DNA of 64,000 bases from JACJXF01 sp964349045 (GCA_964349045.1 CAYGFI010000009.1:1-64000), one strand, 5' to 3'. Shown: positions 17,558 to 25,772, counted from the first letter of the stretch. Numbers and translations: made by a program. Notes: generated by a model from the sequence alone, not told the origin.

Positions 17558-18193
17558 CTAACACCCGCCCTGTACCTTCTTTTTCGCAGCCTTTTTAATA
17601 ATCGGTTTGGCAGGAACCTTAATATCAGATACTCCTGTAACGGAACTTCCTGCAGCCTCTCCACCTAAAGCCTGGGATGCTCCTTTCCGGAAATCATATT
17701 TAGCTAATTCTTCATCCGGACTGGTAGAGGGAGGTGCAGTCGGATTCATAATGGTTTCAGCCCAGTAGTTTAGCCCCCCCATTAAAACATAATTGTTCTT
17801 GTATCCAAGCTGGGTGGCAATCATCCAGGCTTCATTAGAATGTAAAGTTCCGTTTGAGTAGAAAACGTTCATTTTAATATCCTGATCCAGAATATCTTTA
17901 AATTCATCTGAGAGCAGATTGGTCAGGGGAATATTTATGGCTCCCGGGAGACTGAATTTCAGAAATTCATCAGGAGATCTGACATCTATAAGCTGAAGAT
18001 TCGGGTCCTTTTGGATAATCATATCCGCTATGGCATCAGGACTAATGAACTGAGAAGTACTTGTTGCTTCAGCAAGCAACTCGGAAGCGCTCAGTTTATA
18101 AGGATGAGTGGTATTCTGCGGAACGGCGGCAATTATCAATCCCAGGGGAATGATAAATTGTGCCAGTAATAATCGTGGATTCATATTGGTCAT
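17558..18193 (-). CDS. Exported rhodanese-like protein without catalytic cysteine
   Basis: A 211-residue protein with an N-terminal hydrophobic segment (LLLAQFIIPLGLIIAAV, about 8-24) and a rhodanese fold (about 48-150: LIDVRSPDEF, PGAINIPL, MGGLNYW). Rhodaneses pass sulfane sulfur through a cysteine opening the active loop; here the loop reads FYSNGTLHSN (111-120), so that position is Ser113. The only cysteine is the very last residue, Cys211, after a Lys/Ala-rich tail. It could bind rather than transfer sulfur species, or serve structurally. It is the last gene of the sulfur module and is separated from the transporter gene by a 110-bp repeat array. Periplasmic or membrane-anchored location is inferred. 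Confidence 0.85.
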   Translation of the reverse strand: MTNMNPRLLLAQFIIPLGLIIAAVPQNTTHPYKLSASELLAEATSTSQFISPDAIADMIIQKDPNLQLIDVRSPDEFLKFSLPGAINIPLTNLLSDEFKDILDQDIKMNVFYSNGTLHSNEAWMIATQLGYKNNYVLMGGLNYWAETIMNPTAPPSTSPDEELAKYDFRKGASQALGGEAAGSSVTGVSDIKVPAKPIIKKAAKKKVQGGC

Positions 18194-18243
18194 TTTTTGA
18201 TTAAAGTTTTTTTATGATTCGTGACGAGTGATGGGATGAACCT

Positions 18244-18353
18244 CGTCACCCCGTCACTCCGTTACCTCGTTACCTCGTTACCTCGTTACCTCGTCACCCC
18301 GTTACCTCGTCACCCCGTTACCTCGTTACTCCGTCACCGTCACCCCGTCACCC
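18244..18353. repeat. 8-bp tandem array, about 14 units, upstream of the rhodanese gene
   Basis: Thirteen full units and one six-base unit of CGTYACYY, mixing CGTCACCC, CGTCACTC, CGTTACCT and CGTTACTC variants. GTGACGAG at 18221-18228 is the reverse complement of CTCGTCAC at 18242-18249, adding a hairpin at the array's left edge. The array fills the gap between the YeeE/YedE stop and the rhodanese start. Confidence 0.9.
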
Positions 18354-18358
18354 CTCAA

Positions 18359-18949
18359 TTAATACTCCGGTTGTGGAAACTTTTTTTCCGCCCATTCTGC
18401 AACCCAGAACATTCCAAGTGCAACAAGAATAACGCCGAATGCAAAAATTCCATCTGAGAGTCCCAGTGCAGAGCTTATTTTTGGGTATCCCATAAATTTG
18501 GCTTTAAAGAAATCTTCCCACAAAGGATAACCTTCTGCAAAGATAAGTACACCGAGGAACAATCCACCAATAAAAACAAATGCATCGATTTTACCGATGG
18601 AAGCGCCACAGAAGCTCGTTCCGGGGCAATAACCTCCCATGATAAAGCCGACACCCATGATAACACCTCCCCCTATAGCAGAATACAAATAGGTAGGATT
18701 AACGTAAACCAGGTCGAGATCAATCCAGCCAAACAAACTAAAGAACAGCAGGCCAAGCATGGCGGTAATAGCAGCTGTGAAGAATACTTTCAGAACAACT
18801 GTGTCGTAACCATAAAAAACACCGGCAAGTTTACGGCTTGAAGAGAAACCACTGCTTTCAAGTACAAATCCAAACCCGATTCCGATGATAAACGCAAGTA
18901 ATAAATTGGTATCGGCTGATATATGATCGTATGCGATTAAGGGTCCCAT
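18359..18949 (-). CDS. YeeE/YedE (TsuA-type) membrane protein, half-size, second copy
   Basis: An inner-membrane protein of 196 residues with about five to six helices. The family includes TsuA, which carries thiosulfate through conserved cysteines; full-length TsuA is about 350 residues, so this is a half unit. The conserved cysteine motif GGYCPGTSFCGASIGK spans about 105-120 (Cys108, Cys114). The second half of the pair lies 18 bases upstream, and the two probably assemble as one transporter. Thiosulfate or another reduced sulfur compound is the likely substrate given the adjacent reductase genes. The C-terminus is followed directly by the 8-bp repeat array. Confidence 0.85.
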   Translation of the reverse strand: MGPLIAYDHISADTNLLLAFIIGIGFGFVLESSGFSSSRKLAGVFYGYDTVVLKVFFTAAITAMLGLLFFSLFGWIDLDLVYVNPTYLYSAIGGGVIMGVGFIMGGYCPGTSFCGASIGKIDAFVFIGGLFLGVLIFAEGYPLWEDFFKAKFMGYPKISSALGLSDGIFAFGVILVALGMFWVAEWAEKKFPQPEY

Positions 18950-18967
18950 TATATATATAGTTTAAAA

Positions 18968-19504
18968 TTAAATCCAGTTTTTACGGAAAAAATATGCCAA
19001 AGCGAAAGCCGTGCCGAAAATGGCAGCCATAGTTATAAATCCACCCATGGAAAGAACTCCCATTCCGGTTAAAGCTGAACCACTGGTGCAACCTCTTCCG
19101 AGCTGTGAACCAAAACCAAACAGGATACCACCTGCAAGGGCAAAGGCAAGTCTTCTTTTTGAAGTGATTTTTGGAGAATGTTCTACCTTAAGTTTTAATC
19201 TCCCTGCCAGTGTGCCTGAAAGGAATCCACCAACCAGGACCCCCATCATTTCAAAAACCAGCCAGGATTTCATGGGTTTTTCTCCGTGGGATTCGGCTTC
19301 CTCCTGGTAAAACTTAGCGCTTTCTGTATGAGCAGGAGCTATTGCTTCCACAGCAGAAATAATTGTGCTTTTAATAGCGCCACTGGCGCCAAGTCCCCTG
19401 CCGGAAATATAAAAGGCGGATAACAATACCAGTCCGAGCAAAACTCCTCCCAGGTATGGGTTCAGGTACTTTGTTTTTTTAATTGTTTGTTCTTTTTTAG
19501 CCAT
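18968..19504 (-). CDS. YeeE/YedE (TsuA-type) membrane protein, half-size, first copy
   Basis: A 178-residue inner-membrane protein with an N-terminal helix (about 18-34), a soluble loop rich in Glu and Lys (about 55-80) and three more helices. The family cysteine motif is GSQLGRGCTSGSALTGMG with Cys139. It pairs with the following half-size gene to give the cysteine set of a complete TsuA-like channel. It follows the NrfD subunit gene by 46 bases. Substrate by family and context: thiosulfate or a related sulfur species for the reductase; not proven. The ATG start at 19504 gives a short basic cytoplasmic leader. Confidence 0.85.
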   Translation of the reverse strand: MAKKEQTIKKTKYLNPYLGGVLLGLVLLSAFYISGRGLGASGAIKSTIISAVEAIAPAHTESAKFYQEEAESHGEKPMKSWLVFEMMGVLVGGFLSGTLAGRLKLKVEHSPKITSKRRLAFALAGGILFGFGSQLGRGCTSGSALTGMGVLSMGGFITMAAIFGTAFALAYFFRKNWI

Positions 19505-19550
19505 TTTATAGTTTTTTTCTGGTTTTCAACTCACAAAGAAGTTCACTTTA

Positions 19551-20492
19551 CTAATACAACCACCTGTTCGATTGCCCTGCATAGGTCCAGATAAAGCGGA
19601 ATAAGAGTCCTCCGGTAATTACTAAAACAGCAGGAATTAATATGGGTATATGGTAATTTTTTAATTCAAGAAACTCAAGAAAACCGGGAAGTAACATACC
19701 GAAGAATACGACAAGAATCCAGAAAGGAGCTGTGTACGGACCACCTAAAAAGAGGTTTGCAGCATCGATCTGAACCTGTGTGCTGGCCAGAAATCCCATG
19801 AAAATATGAATAATGAGGAACAATTCAATTCCGATAAGCATCAGGTCAATTTTGGAAAAAATGTGTCGTTCGTGCCGGCTTTTAGCTATCAGGATATTTA
19901 ATGCTGCACCTGTGGATAAACCGGAAGTTAGAAATAACGGACCCAGGATGGATGTGTTCCATAGCGGACGGGCATTAAATGCAGAAAACAATATACCGGT
20001 GTAAATACCAAGTATCAGGGAATAAATTACCATTACCCAGGCAAGGATTTTTTTATTGTGAACAAAAAAGATCTCAAGTGTTTCCAGCCATGCATAAGGC
20101 CATTTCCATTTCGGGAAAGTTTTTTTTAAATGAATGGCTGCCCAGATAAAAGAAACCGGGGTAACCACCATTAATACCCAGGCACCCCACGACATAGGCG
20201 ATTGGAGTCGTATGGTTGTATATAACCTCCAGAAAAATATTTTATGGTTCAGATCAATAAAAAGGGCAATTAAACCAAAAACCAATAAAAAAGGAACAAT
20301 AAGAGGGGTTTTTTCAATTGCAGAAGGAAACTCTTTTTCCTTTCCCATGATGGTGTAGAGTCCGGCAAAGAAAAGAATCCCGGCTGCAAGTCCTCCAAGG
20401 AAAAGATACAGTGGGATTTCCCAGGTCCAGATGTGTAACTGTGGATCTATCGAGGCATTCATTCTGCCACTAATGATGAGTTCTTCTCTCAT
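19551..20492 (-). CDS. psrC: NrfD/PsrC-type membrane subunit of sulfur reductase
   Basis: Integral membrane quinol-oxidising subunit of a molybdoenzyme complex. The 313-residue chain has eight to nine hydrophobic helices and the NrfD start WTWEIPLYLFLGGLAAGILF, followed by FFWRLYTTIRLQSPMSWGAW, matching the polysulfide-reductase PsrC pattern. It would hand electrons from the menaquinone pool to the FeS subunit encoded immediately upstream (21 bases). Related NrfD proteins serve nitrite, tetrathionate, arsenate and sulfite systems; the sulfur assignment comes from the neighbours. Confidence 0.88.
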   Translation of the reverse strand: MREELIISGRMNASIDPQLHIWTWEIPLYLFLGGLAAGILFFAGLYTIMGKEKEFPSAIEKTPLIVPFLLVFGLIALFIDLNHKIFFWRLYTTIRLQSPMSWGAWVLMVVTPVSFIWAAIHLKKTFPKWKWPYAWLETLEIFFVHNKKILAWVMVIYSLILGIYTGILFSAFNARPLWNTSILGPLFLTSGLSTGAALNILIAKSRHERHIFSKIDLMLIGIELFLIIHIFMGFLASTQVQIDAANLFLGGPYTAPFWILVVFFGMLLPGFLEFLELKNYHIPILIPAVLVITGGLLFRFIWTYAGQSNRWLY

Positions 20493-20513
20493 ATTTGTGT
20501 TTTCAAAATATTA

Positions 20514-21047
20514 TCAGATCAGGAAATAGAGTTCAGGTTTTGTTCCGGCTTCCGGAATCAGGGTTTTATATTTCCGGGTTTTAAGCACAACGGAAACCGG
20601 GCTGGTTGTATCATCCAGGTCGCCAAAGTACATACATTTAGTTGGGCAGGTAGCCACACATGCCGGTTCCTGTCCTTTTTTAACCCGGTGCATGCAGAAG
20701 GTGCATTTGTCAACATATCCATCCGGATGAGGATAACGGGCGTCATACGGACAGGAAGTAATACACGCGCCGCAACCAATGCACTTTTCATGTGTAACTA
20801 TTACAAATCCACCTTCTTCGATATGGCTTGCTCCGGTAGGGCAGCAACGCACACAGGGAGCATTGTCGCAATGATTGCATCGCTCAGAGCGTATCTCAAG
20901 TTCCAGCCGCGGATAAGTTCCGTCAACTACTTCAACAACCCAATCCCTGCAATACCCAATCGGAACATTATTTTCAGTCTGACAGGCAACTACACAGTCG
21001 CTGCAACCCACGCATTTTTTTGTATCAACGGCCATTGCATATCTCAT
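20514..21047 (-). CDS. psrB: Four-cluster ferredoxin subunit of sulfur reductase
   Basis: Electron-transfer subunit, 177 residues, with cysteine motifs for four [4Fe-4S] clusters: CVGCSDCVVAC (about 12-22), CNHCDNAPCVRCCP, CIGCGACITSCPYDAR and CTFCMHR...CVATCP. This is the PsrB/PhsB/DmsB pattern. It links the membrane NrfD subunit to the catalytic molybdopterin subunit. There is no Tat signal, as expected for a partner carried out with the catalytic subunit. Its ATG overlaps the stop of the catalytic subunit gene by 4 bases (21044-21047), which indicates translational coupling. Confidence 0.92.
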   Translation of the reverse strand: MRYAMAVDTKKCVGCSDCVVACQTENNVPIGYCRDWVVEVVDGTYPRLELEIRSERCNHCDNAPCVRCCPTGASHIEEGGFVIVTHEKCIGCGACITSCPYDARYPHPDGYVDKCTFCMHRVKKGQEPACVATCPTKCMYFGDLDDTTSPVSVVLKTRKYKTLIPEAGTKPELYFLI

Positions 21048-23281
21048 GATGCAACCTCCTCTGGTTTTTGGGTTAAAAAAGTAACAAAATTACCCCGCAT
21101 TCCGGTTCCTCCCATTATCGGATCGGTCATCACATTGGTTATCATCTCTGTATCACTGATCCCTTTGCCATAAGTCCGGGAAAGCTGTTTGGTAGCGTGA
21201 CCGAAACCATGTACCATATACACCGAGTCCCAACGGATGCGTTCAGTAACTCTTACTTTAATGGAGAAACTTGATGTTTTCCCATCCTGGTTCTGAAGCC
21301 ACACGGGCTGTCCTTTTTTCAATCCCCATTCCTTTGCAACTTTAGGATTTACCCATAAAGTATTTTCATCCATCAGGTCGTTTAGGTTTGGATTATTCGA
21401 AGTACGGCTGAAGGTGTGCATCGGGGCGCGGCCATAATTAAGGCGGTAAAAACCTTCAGGTGGTTCCGGATGCGAAGTGTAAACAGGTAAGGGATCGAAG
21501 CCTTCATCTGAAAAAGCAGTTGAATACAATTCTATTTTTCCAGTGGGAGTTGAAAACTCATGTAGCTCACCGGGTTGGAAATACAAATCATCAGTATCTC
21601 TTTCGAATGTTTTAACACCAATTTTTTTCATTTCTTCGAGGGAGGATCCCATCTGCCTGAGTTGCCAGTCGAGATAATCCTCAAGTTTTTCGAATGGGAA
21701 AAACTCCAACAATCCAAGACGCGATGCCAGTTCCCTGGCCATCCAGTATGCCGGTTTCGTATTATCTTTGGGATCAAAAGCCGGCATTCGAAGTGCAATG
21801 GCCGGTTTACGATGCGGACTGACGCGGATGCTGTCGTATCGTTCCAGGTAAGTACATTCAGGAAGTACAACATCGGCCCAGCTGGTAATTTCCATTGGCA
21901 TAGTATCGATGGCAACCAAAAGATCCAGGTTTTTGATAGCTTCAATGGTTTTTTTCTGATCCGGGAGGGTTATAATCAGGTTGGTACCATAAACAATCCA
22001 TGCTTTGAAACTAAATTCGCGAACTTCTGAGGGAATAGTAGCATCACAAATGCTGGATGAAACAGATTCATCTGCGAGGTGGAACTGTCCCGGAAACGCG
22101 TCTCTCCATGTACTCCTGGGTTCAGGAAAAGGAGGGTGAGGATACGTTGGAACCTCTGATGTAGAAGGATTATAGAATCCGCCTCTTCTACCCCATGAGC
22201 CCAGCAAAGCATTCAGTATGGCTACAGCTCTTATTCTCTGTGTATCATCGCCATACCAGGTAACATGTCTGCCAGGATGAATAATAACGGCCGGTGAAGC
22301 ATTGAACATTTCCCTGGCTGTTTTACGGATAATATCGGGCTGAATTCCGGTTATTCCATAAGCCCATTCCGGGGTCATTGTCTTTACATGATCCTTTAAA
22401 AGGTCGAATCCAAACGTATTCTTTTCAATATAATCTTTATCGATCCAGTTTTCTGTTATCAGGACATTTATCCATGAAAGGAGCAGGGCCATATCGGTTG
22501 CCGGTTTTATTGGCAGCCAGTACTTGGATTTGCTTGCAGCTACCGAAAAGCGGGGGTCGACAGTTATTATCGTTGCGCCTTTATCGATGGCGTCCGACAT
22601 TTCCTGAACCTGGCCATTGTGCATGTTTTCACCAATGTGAGATCCAATCAGGACAAGACATTTGGTATCGCGAATATCGGTTCTTTCGGGAGATTCAACT
22701 CCCTCTCCAAATGTATTGATGAATGCAACCTCCCTTGGGCCACGACATTGAGCATATGATGGAGCTGCAATATTTGATGATCCAAATGCTTTGAGAAGAT
22801 CACCAAAGTATTTGCCACCTGAACCGTGGTTCATTAAAGCAATTGATTCAGGGCCGGAAGCTGCTGCGATGCTTCTCATCTTTTCAGCTATCAGGTCAAG
22901 CGCTTCTTCCCATCCGGCTTCCCGGAATTTATGTTCGCCCCTTTCACCTGTGCGGATAAGCGGTGTTTTCAACCTGTCACTGTCATTATATACTCCAACA
23001 CCGCCTGTACCTCTGGGACAAAACCGGCCGTTGCTATGCTGGTCCTCATCATTACCGGTGATTTTCCAGATGCTTCCATCTTCTCTTTTATATACCCATC
23101 CTGCGCATTTCCAGAAACAAATTTCACAATATGTCGGAGTCCGGATCAAATTAATTTTCATTTTACTTGCACTTTCCTTTAATCCGGAAAAATCAGAAAC
23201 GTATTTAAATGCCGATAAACCAAGGCTTAAGCCTCCAAGTCCAAGAGCGGATGTTTTTAAAAATTGTCTGCGGGATCCCAT
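21044..23281 (-). CDS. psrA: Molybdopterin catalytic subunit, polysulfide/thiosulfate reductase type
   Basis: Periplasmic molybdo-bis-pyranopterin oxidoreductase, 745 residues. A Tat signal is visible (SRRQFLK at 3-9, then a hydrophobic run). The [4Fe-4S] motif is CEICFWKCAG with Cys52, Cys55, Cys59 and Cys88 (CPRG). The probable molybdenum ligand is Cys179 in SYAQCRGPR, favouring the Psr/Phs/Ttr/Arr cysteine-ligand branch over nitrate reductases. The C-terminal molydopterin dinucleotide-binding domain begins near 620. Polysulfide or thiosulfate reduction is inferred from the YeeE/YedE and rhodanese neighbours; tetrathionate, sulfite or arsenate are alternatives. First gene of a leftward operon; a palindrome lies 87 bases upstream. 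Confidence 0.87.
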   Translation of the reverse strand: MGSRRQFLKTSALGLGGLSLGLSAFKYVSDFSGLKESASKMKINLIRTPTYCEICFWKCAGWVYKREDGSIWKITGNDEDQHSNGRFCPRGTGGVGVYNDSDRLKTPLIRTGERGEHKFREAGWEEALDLIAEKMRSIAAASGPESIALMNHGSGGKYFGDLLKAFGSSNIAAPSYAQCRGPREVAFINTFGEGVESPERTDIRDTKCLVLIGSHIGENMHNGQVQEMSDAIDKGATIITVDPRFSVAASKSKYWLPIKPATDMALLLSWINVLITENWIDKDYIEKNTFGFDLLKDHVKTMTPEWAYGITGIQPDIIRKTAREMFNASPAVIIHPGRHVTWYGDDTQRIRAVAILNALLGSWGRRGGFYNPSTSEVPTYPHPPFPEPRSTWRDAFPGQFHLADESVSSSICDATIPSEVREFSFKAWIVYGTNLIITLPDQKKTIEAIKNLDLLVAIDTMPMEITSWADVVLPECTYLERYDSIRVSPHRKPAIALRMPAFDPKDNTKPAYWMARELASRLGLLEFFPFEKLEDYLDWQLRQMGSSLEEMKKIGVKTFERDTDDLYFQPGELHEFSTPTGKIELYSTAFSDEGFDPLPVYTSHPEPPEGFYRLNYGRAPMHTFSRTSNNPNLNDLMDENTLWVNPKVAKEWGLKKGQPVWLQNQDGKTSSFSIKVRVTERIRWDSVYMVHGFGHATKQLSRTYGKGISDTEMITNVMTDPIMGGTGMRGNFVTFLTQKPEEVAS

Positions 23282-23367
23282 GCTGGAAATTTTAAAACCC
23301 TATAATACAGTAAAATGGGGTTTGTTATGGAAATAACGGAGCGAAATTATAAAAAATATAGTAATCT

Positions 23368-23389
23368 ATATATGTGGAAAAACATATAT
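23368..23389. promoter_or_regulatory. Palindrome upstream of the sulfur-reductase operon
   Basis: ATATATGT (23368-23375) and ACATATAT (23382-23389) are perfect 8-base inverted arms around GGAAAA. It lies 87 bases upstream of the psrA ATG in the 263-base gap to mobA, a plausible operator position for a dimeric regulator. The AT-rich composition makes a chance origin possible. Nothing else is recognised in this gap. Confidence 0.4.
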
Positions 23390-23544
23390 GGGATCTGAAT
23401 TTGTTTAAAAAGTTTATAATAGCCAACAGATCAGACAGAAAACAATTATTTAGACTGAAAACAAATTAATGTATATGGTTTTAATGGAGGGAAATTCCTT
23501 TTTTCAGTTTTAGAATCGGCCAGATTTTGGATCTGATTAAATGA

Positions 23545-24123
23545 TTATTTAGTGGATAATTGATTATAGTCACCGGGGGAATTAATATTAATAAAGGTTT
23601 CATGATATGCTTCAGGTATTTTTACAAGATTTGATTTGGATTTTTTTAGAAGATCCTGCAATTTATAATTCTGGGAGCGGATCATTTTTTCAATAACCGG
23701 AACAACAGAAATGGAATATATTCCGATTAGGGGTTCAGGCAGGTTTTGAGGATTGAGAGCCACTGTAATTTGAAAGTCAGCAGATTCTGCAATGATCAAC
23801 TCAATTATTTTACGGTTAATTAATGGTAGATCGCAAGGAAGTACGATTGCGGAGTTGCATTTGATTTTTTTAAGGCAGGAGTAGATTCCTCCTATGGGTC
23901 CAAGATTCAGTATTTCATCCTCCGTACGCTCATATTCCCTATGATCGAAGCGTGGATTTGATGAACTCAATAGAATATCCCCCGAAAATTTTTTTAAAAC
24001 AGACAGGCTGTATTCATAGAGATACCGGTCACCGAATTTGATAAAGGCTTTATCTTCACCCATTCGTGAGCTTTTCCCACCGGCCAGAAGAATTCCGGAA
24101 TATTTTGAGGAATTTTTCTTCAT
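23545..24123 (-). CDS. mobA: Molybdenum cofactor guanylyltransferase
   Basis: Transfers GMP from GTP to molybdopterin to make the MGD cofactor used by DMSO-reductase-family enzymes such as the molybdoenzyme encoded 263 bases further on. The 192-residue length is normal. The N-terminal nucleotide motif LAGGKSSRMGEDKAF (about 13-27) is intact, as are the LPCDLPL metal/GTP motif (near 98-104) and the GPIGGI segment. It follows mlaF by 32 bases and may be read from the same message, yet functionally belongs with the sulfur module. Cytoplasmic. Confidence 0.92.
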   Translation of the reverse strand: MKKNSSKYSGILLAGGKSSRMGEDKAFIKFGDRYLYEYSLSVLKKFSGDILLSSSNPRFDHREYERTEDEILNLGPIGGIYSCLKKIKCNSAIVLPCDLPLINRKIIELIIAESADFQITVALNPQNLPEPLIGIYSISVVPVIEKMIRSQNYKLQDLLKKSKSNLVKIPEAYHETFININSPGDYNQLSTK

Positions 24124-24155
24124 GAGACCATCGGTAAAGTAAGAATTGGAGAGAT

Positions 24156-24902
24156 TCAGTTTCGAAGTTTCTTTGCCAGGTTTGTTGCAAATACAAAATC
24201 ATTCAATTCTTTACAGTTAGTATTAAGAATCTCATTGTTACTTCCCTCCCAGATTTTTCTGCCCTCAAATATAAAAACCACTTTATCACCGATTTCCATC
24301 ACTGAATTCATATCGTGAGTATTTACTATAGTAGTGATGTTGAATTCATCGGTAATATTTTTAATCAGATTATCAATTACTATTCCGGTTTGTGGATCGA
24401 GCCCGGAGTTTGGTTCATCGCAAAATAAGTATTTAGGATTCAGAGCAATGGCGCGGGCAATAGCGACTCTTTTTTTCATTCCACCACTAAGTTCAGAGGG
24501 ATATAAGTCATTGACATCGGACAGGTTTACTCTTTTAAGGCAGAAGTTGACCCGGCTGAGTTTTTCTGAGGGGATCATTTCGGTAAACATATCCAAAGGC
24601 AGCATCACATTTTCCTGAACAGTTGATGAATCGAAGAGGGCTGCACCCTGGAAGAGCATACCTATTTCCTTTCTGATTTCTTTTTTCTGTTTGAAACTCA
24701 GTGCGTTATATTGTCGGTCGTCGTACCAGATTTCACCTTTATCTACTGAATGAAGTCCCACGATGGATTTAAGCAGGACTGTTTTTCCTGAACCACTTTG
24801 TCCAATGATAAGGTTGGTTTTACCCTTTTCAAAGGTTACGGATATATCATCGAGGACTATTTTATCATCGAAAGTTTTTGTAAGATTTTTCACCTCAATC
24901 AT
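24156..24902 (-). CDS. mlaF: MlaF-like ABC transporter ATPase
   Basis: ATPase of an MCE/Mla phospholipid transport system, 248 residues. Walker A GQSGSGKT (about 34-41), Q-loop MLFQGAALFDSSTV with the Mla-typical LFQ.ALFDS wording, signature LSGGMKKRVAIARA, Walker B YLFCDEPNSGLDP and a switch histidine in NTHDMNSV. It overlaps the mlaE permease gene by 4 bases. The MCE substrate-binding protein (MlaD type) that normally completes the complex is not next to this pair. Acts at the cytoplasmic face of the inner membrane. Confidence 0.9.
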   Translation of the reverse strand: MIEVKNLTKTFDDKIVLDDISVTFEKGKTNLIIGQSGSGKTVLLKSIVGLHSVDKGEIWYDDRQYNALSFKQKKEIRKEIGMLFQGAALFDSSTVQENVMLPLDMFTEMIPSEKLSRVNFCLKRVNLSDVNDLYPSELSGGMKKRVAIARAIALNPKYLFCDEPNSGLDPQTGIVIDNLIKNITDEFNITTIVNTHDMNSVMEIGDKVVFIFEGRKIWEGSNNEILNTNCKELNDFVFATNLAKKLRN

Positions 24903-25639
24903 GACAGGATCAGTTTGGTAAGAATGAGGTTAGCAAGAAGTAAGAGGATGGAACTGTAAACAACTGCTTTTGTGCTGCTCTGGCCGACTTCGAGGGCTCC
25001 TCCCTTGGCGTAATAACCCTGGTATGCAGACATGGTTACTATAATAAAAGAGTAAAAAAGGACTTTTGTAACCGAGTAACTGATATAGTGCGGATAAAAC
25101 ATATACTGAATGCCGTAAATATAGTCGCTTGGAGAAAGAATTTCGGTAAGTAAACAGGTTAAATATCCCCCGAAAATACCAACAAACATGCTAAGCAGTG
25201 AAAGAATCGGGAAGAAAAAAAGTGCGGCTACGATTTTGGGCAATATAAGGTAGGATGCCGAATTCACTCCCATTATTTCCAGAGCATCGATTTGTTCTGA
25301 GACGCGCATTGTGCCAATTTCAGAGGCAATACTTGAACCAACTTTACCGGCAAGAATCAGGGCAACCATGGTAGAAGAAAACTCAAGTAATAATGAGTCT
25401 CTGACTGTAACTCCAACCAGATAACGGGGCAGGAGAGGATTTTCGAGATTGTAATTAGTCTGGATAGTGATGACAGCTCCAACGAAAATTGAAATAATCA
25501 CAACGATTCCAAAAGAATTAATACCTATTTTTTCAACCTCTCGAATAGTTTGTCTGTAATAAAGGCCATATTTCTCCGGTTTCGCAAAAACTTTTGAAAG
25601 TAATATAAAATATTGCCCCGCGTGTTCTAAAAACTTCAT
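24899..25639 (-). CDS. mlaE: MlaE-like ABC transporter permease
   Basis: Inner-membrane permease for phospholipid trafficking between membranes, 246 residues with about five helices. The family motif AGKVGSSIASEIGTMRVSEQ followed by IDALEIMGVN spans about 96-125 and is the hallmark of MlaE/Tgd1 permeases. The first gene of a leftward pair with mlaF. A -7-like promoter element lies 17 bases upstream. Direction of lipid movement cannot be inferred. Confidence 0.92.
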   Translation of the reverse strand: MKFLEHAGQYFILLSKVFAKPEKYGLYYRQTIREVEKIGINSFGIVVIISIFVGAVITIQTNYNLENPLLPRYLVGVTVRDSLLLEFSSTMVALILAGKVGSSIASEIGTMRVSEQIDALEIMGVNSASYLILPKIVAALFFFPILSLLSMFVGIFGGYLTCLLTEILSPSDYIYGIQYMFYPHYISYSVTKVLFYSFIIVTMSAYQGYYAKGGALEVGQSSTKAVVYSSILLLLANLILTKLILS

Positions 25640-25655
25640 TGCTTCAAGTTTAGTA

Positions 25656-25663
25656 CAAAATTA
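25656..25663 (-). promoter_or_regulatory. Candidate -7 promoter element for mlaEF
   Basis: TAATTTTG on the minus strand matches TAnnTTTG and ends 17 bases before the mlaE ATG. On the opposite strand TATCTTTA at 25735-25742 is a one-mismatch candidate for manC. Confidence 0.45.
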
Positions 25664-25772
25664 GGAATATTATTGATCAATCCGAATTGAATTTTAAAAC
25701 ATTCGGGCTTCAGGATTGAAATTCAAAAAAAGTGTATCTTTATTTTTTACAATTTACAAGAATTCTTATTTC

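Noticed and set aside
18244..18353. CRISPR-like array
   Set aside because: Units are 8 bases with no unique spacers between them; this is a simple tandem repeat.
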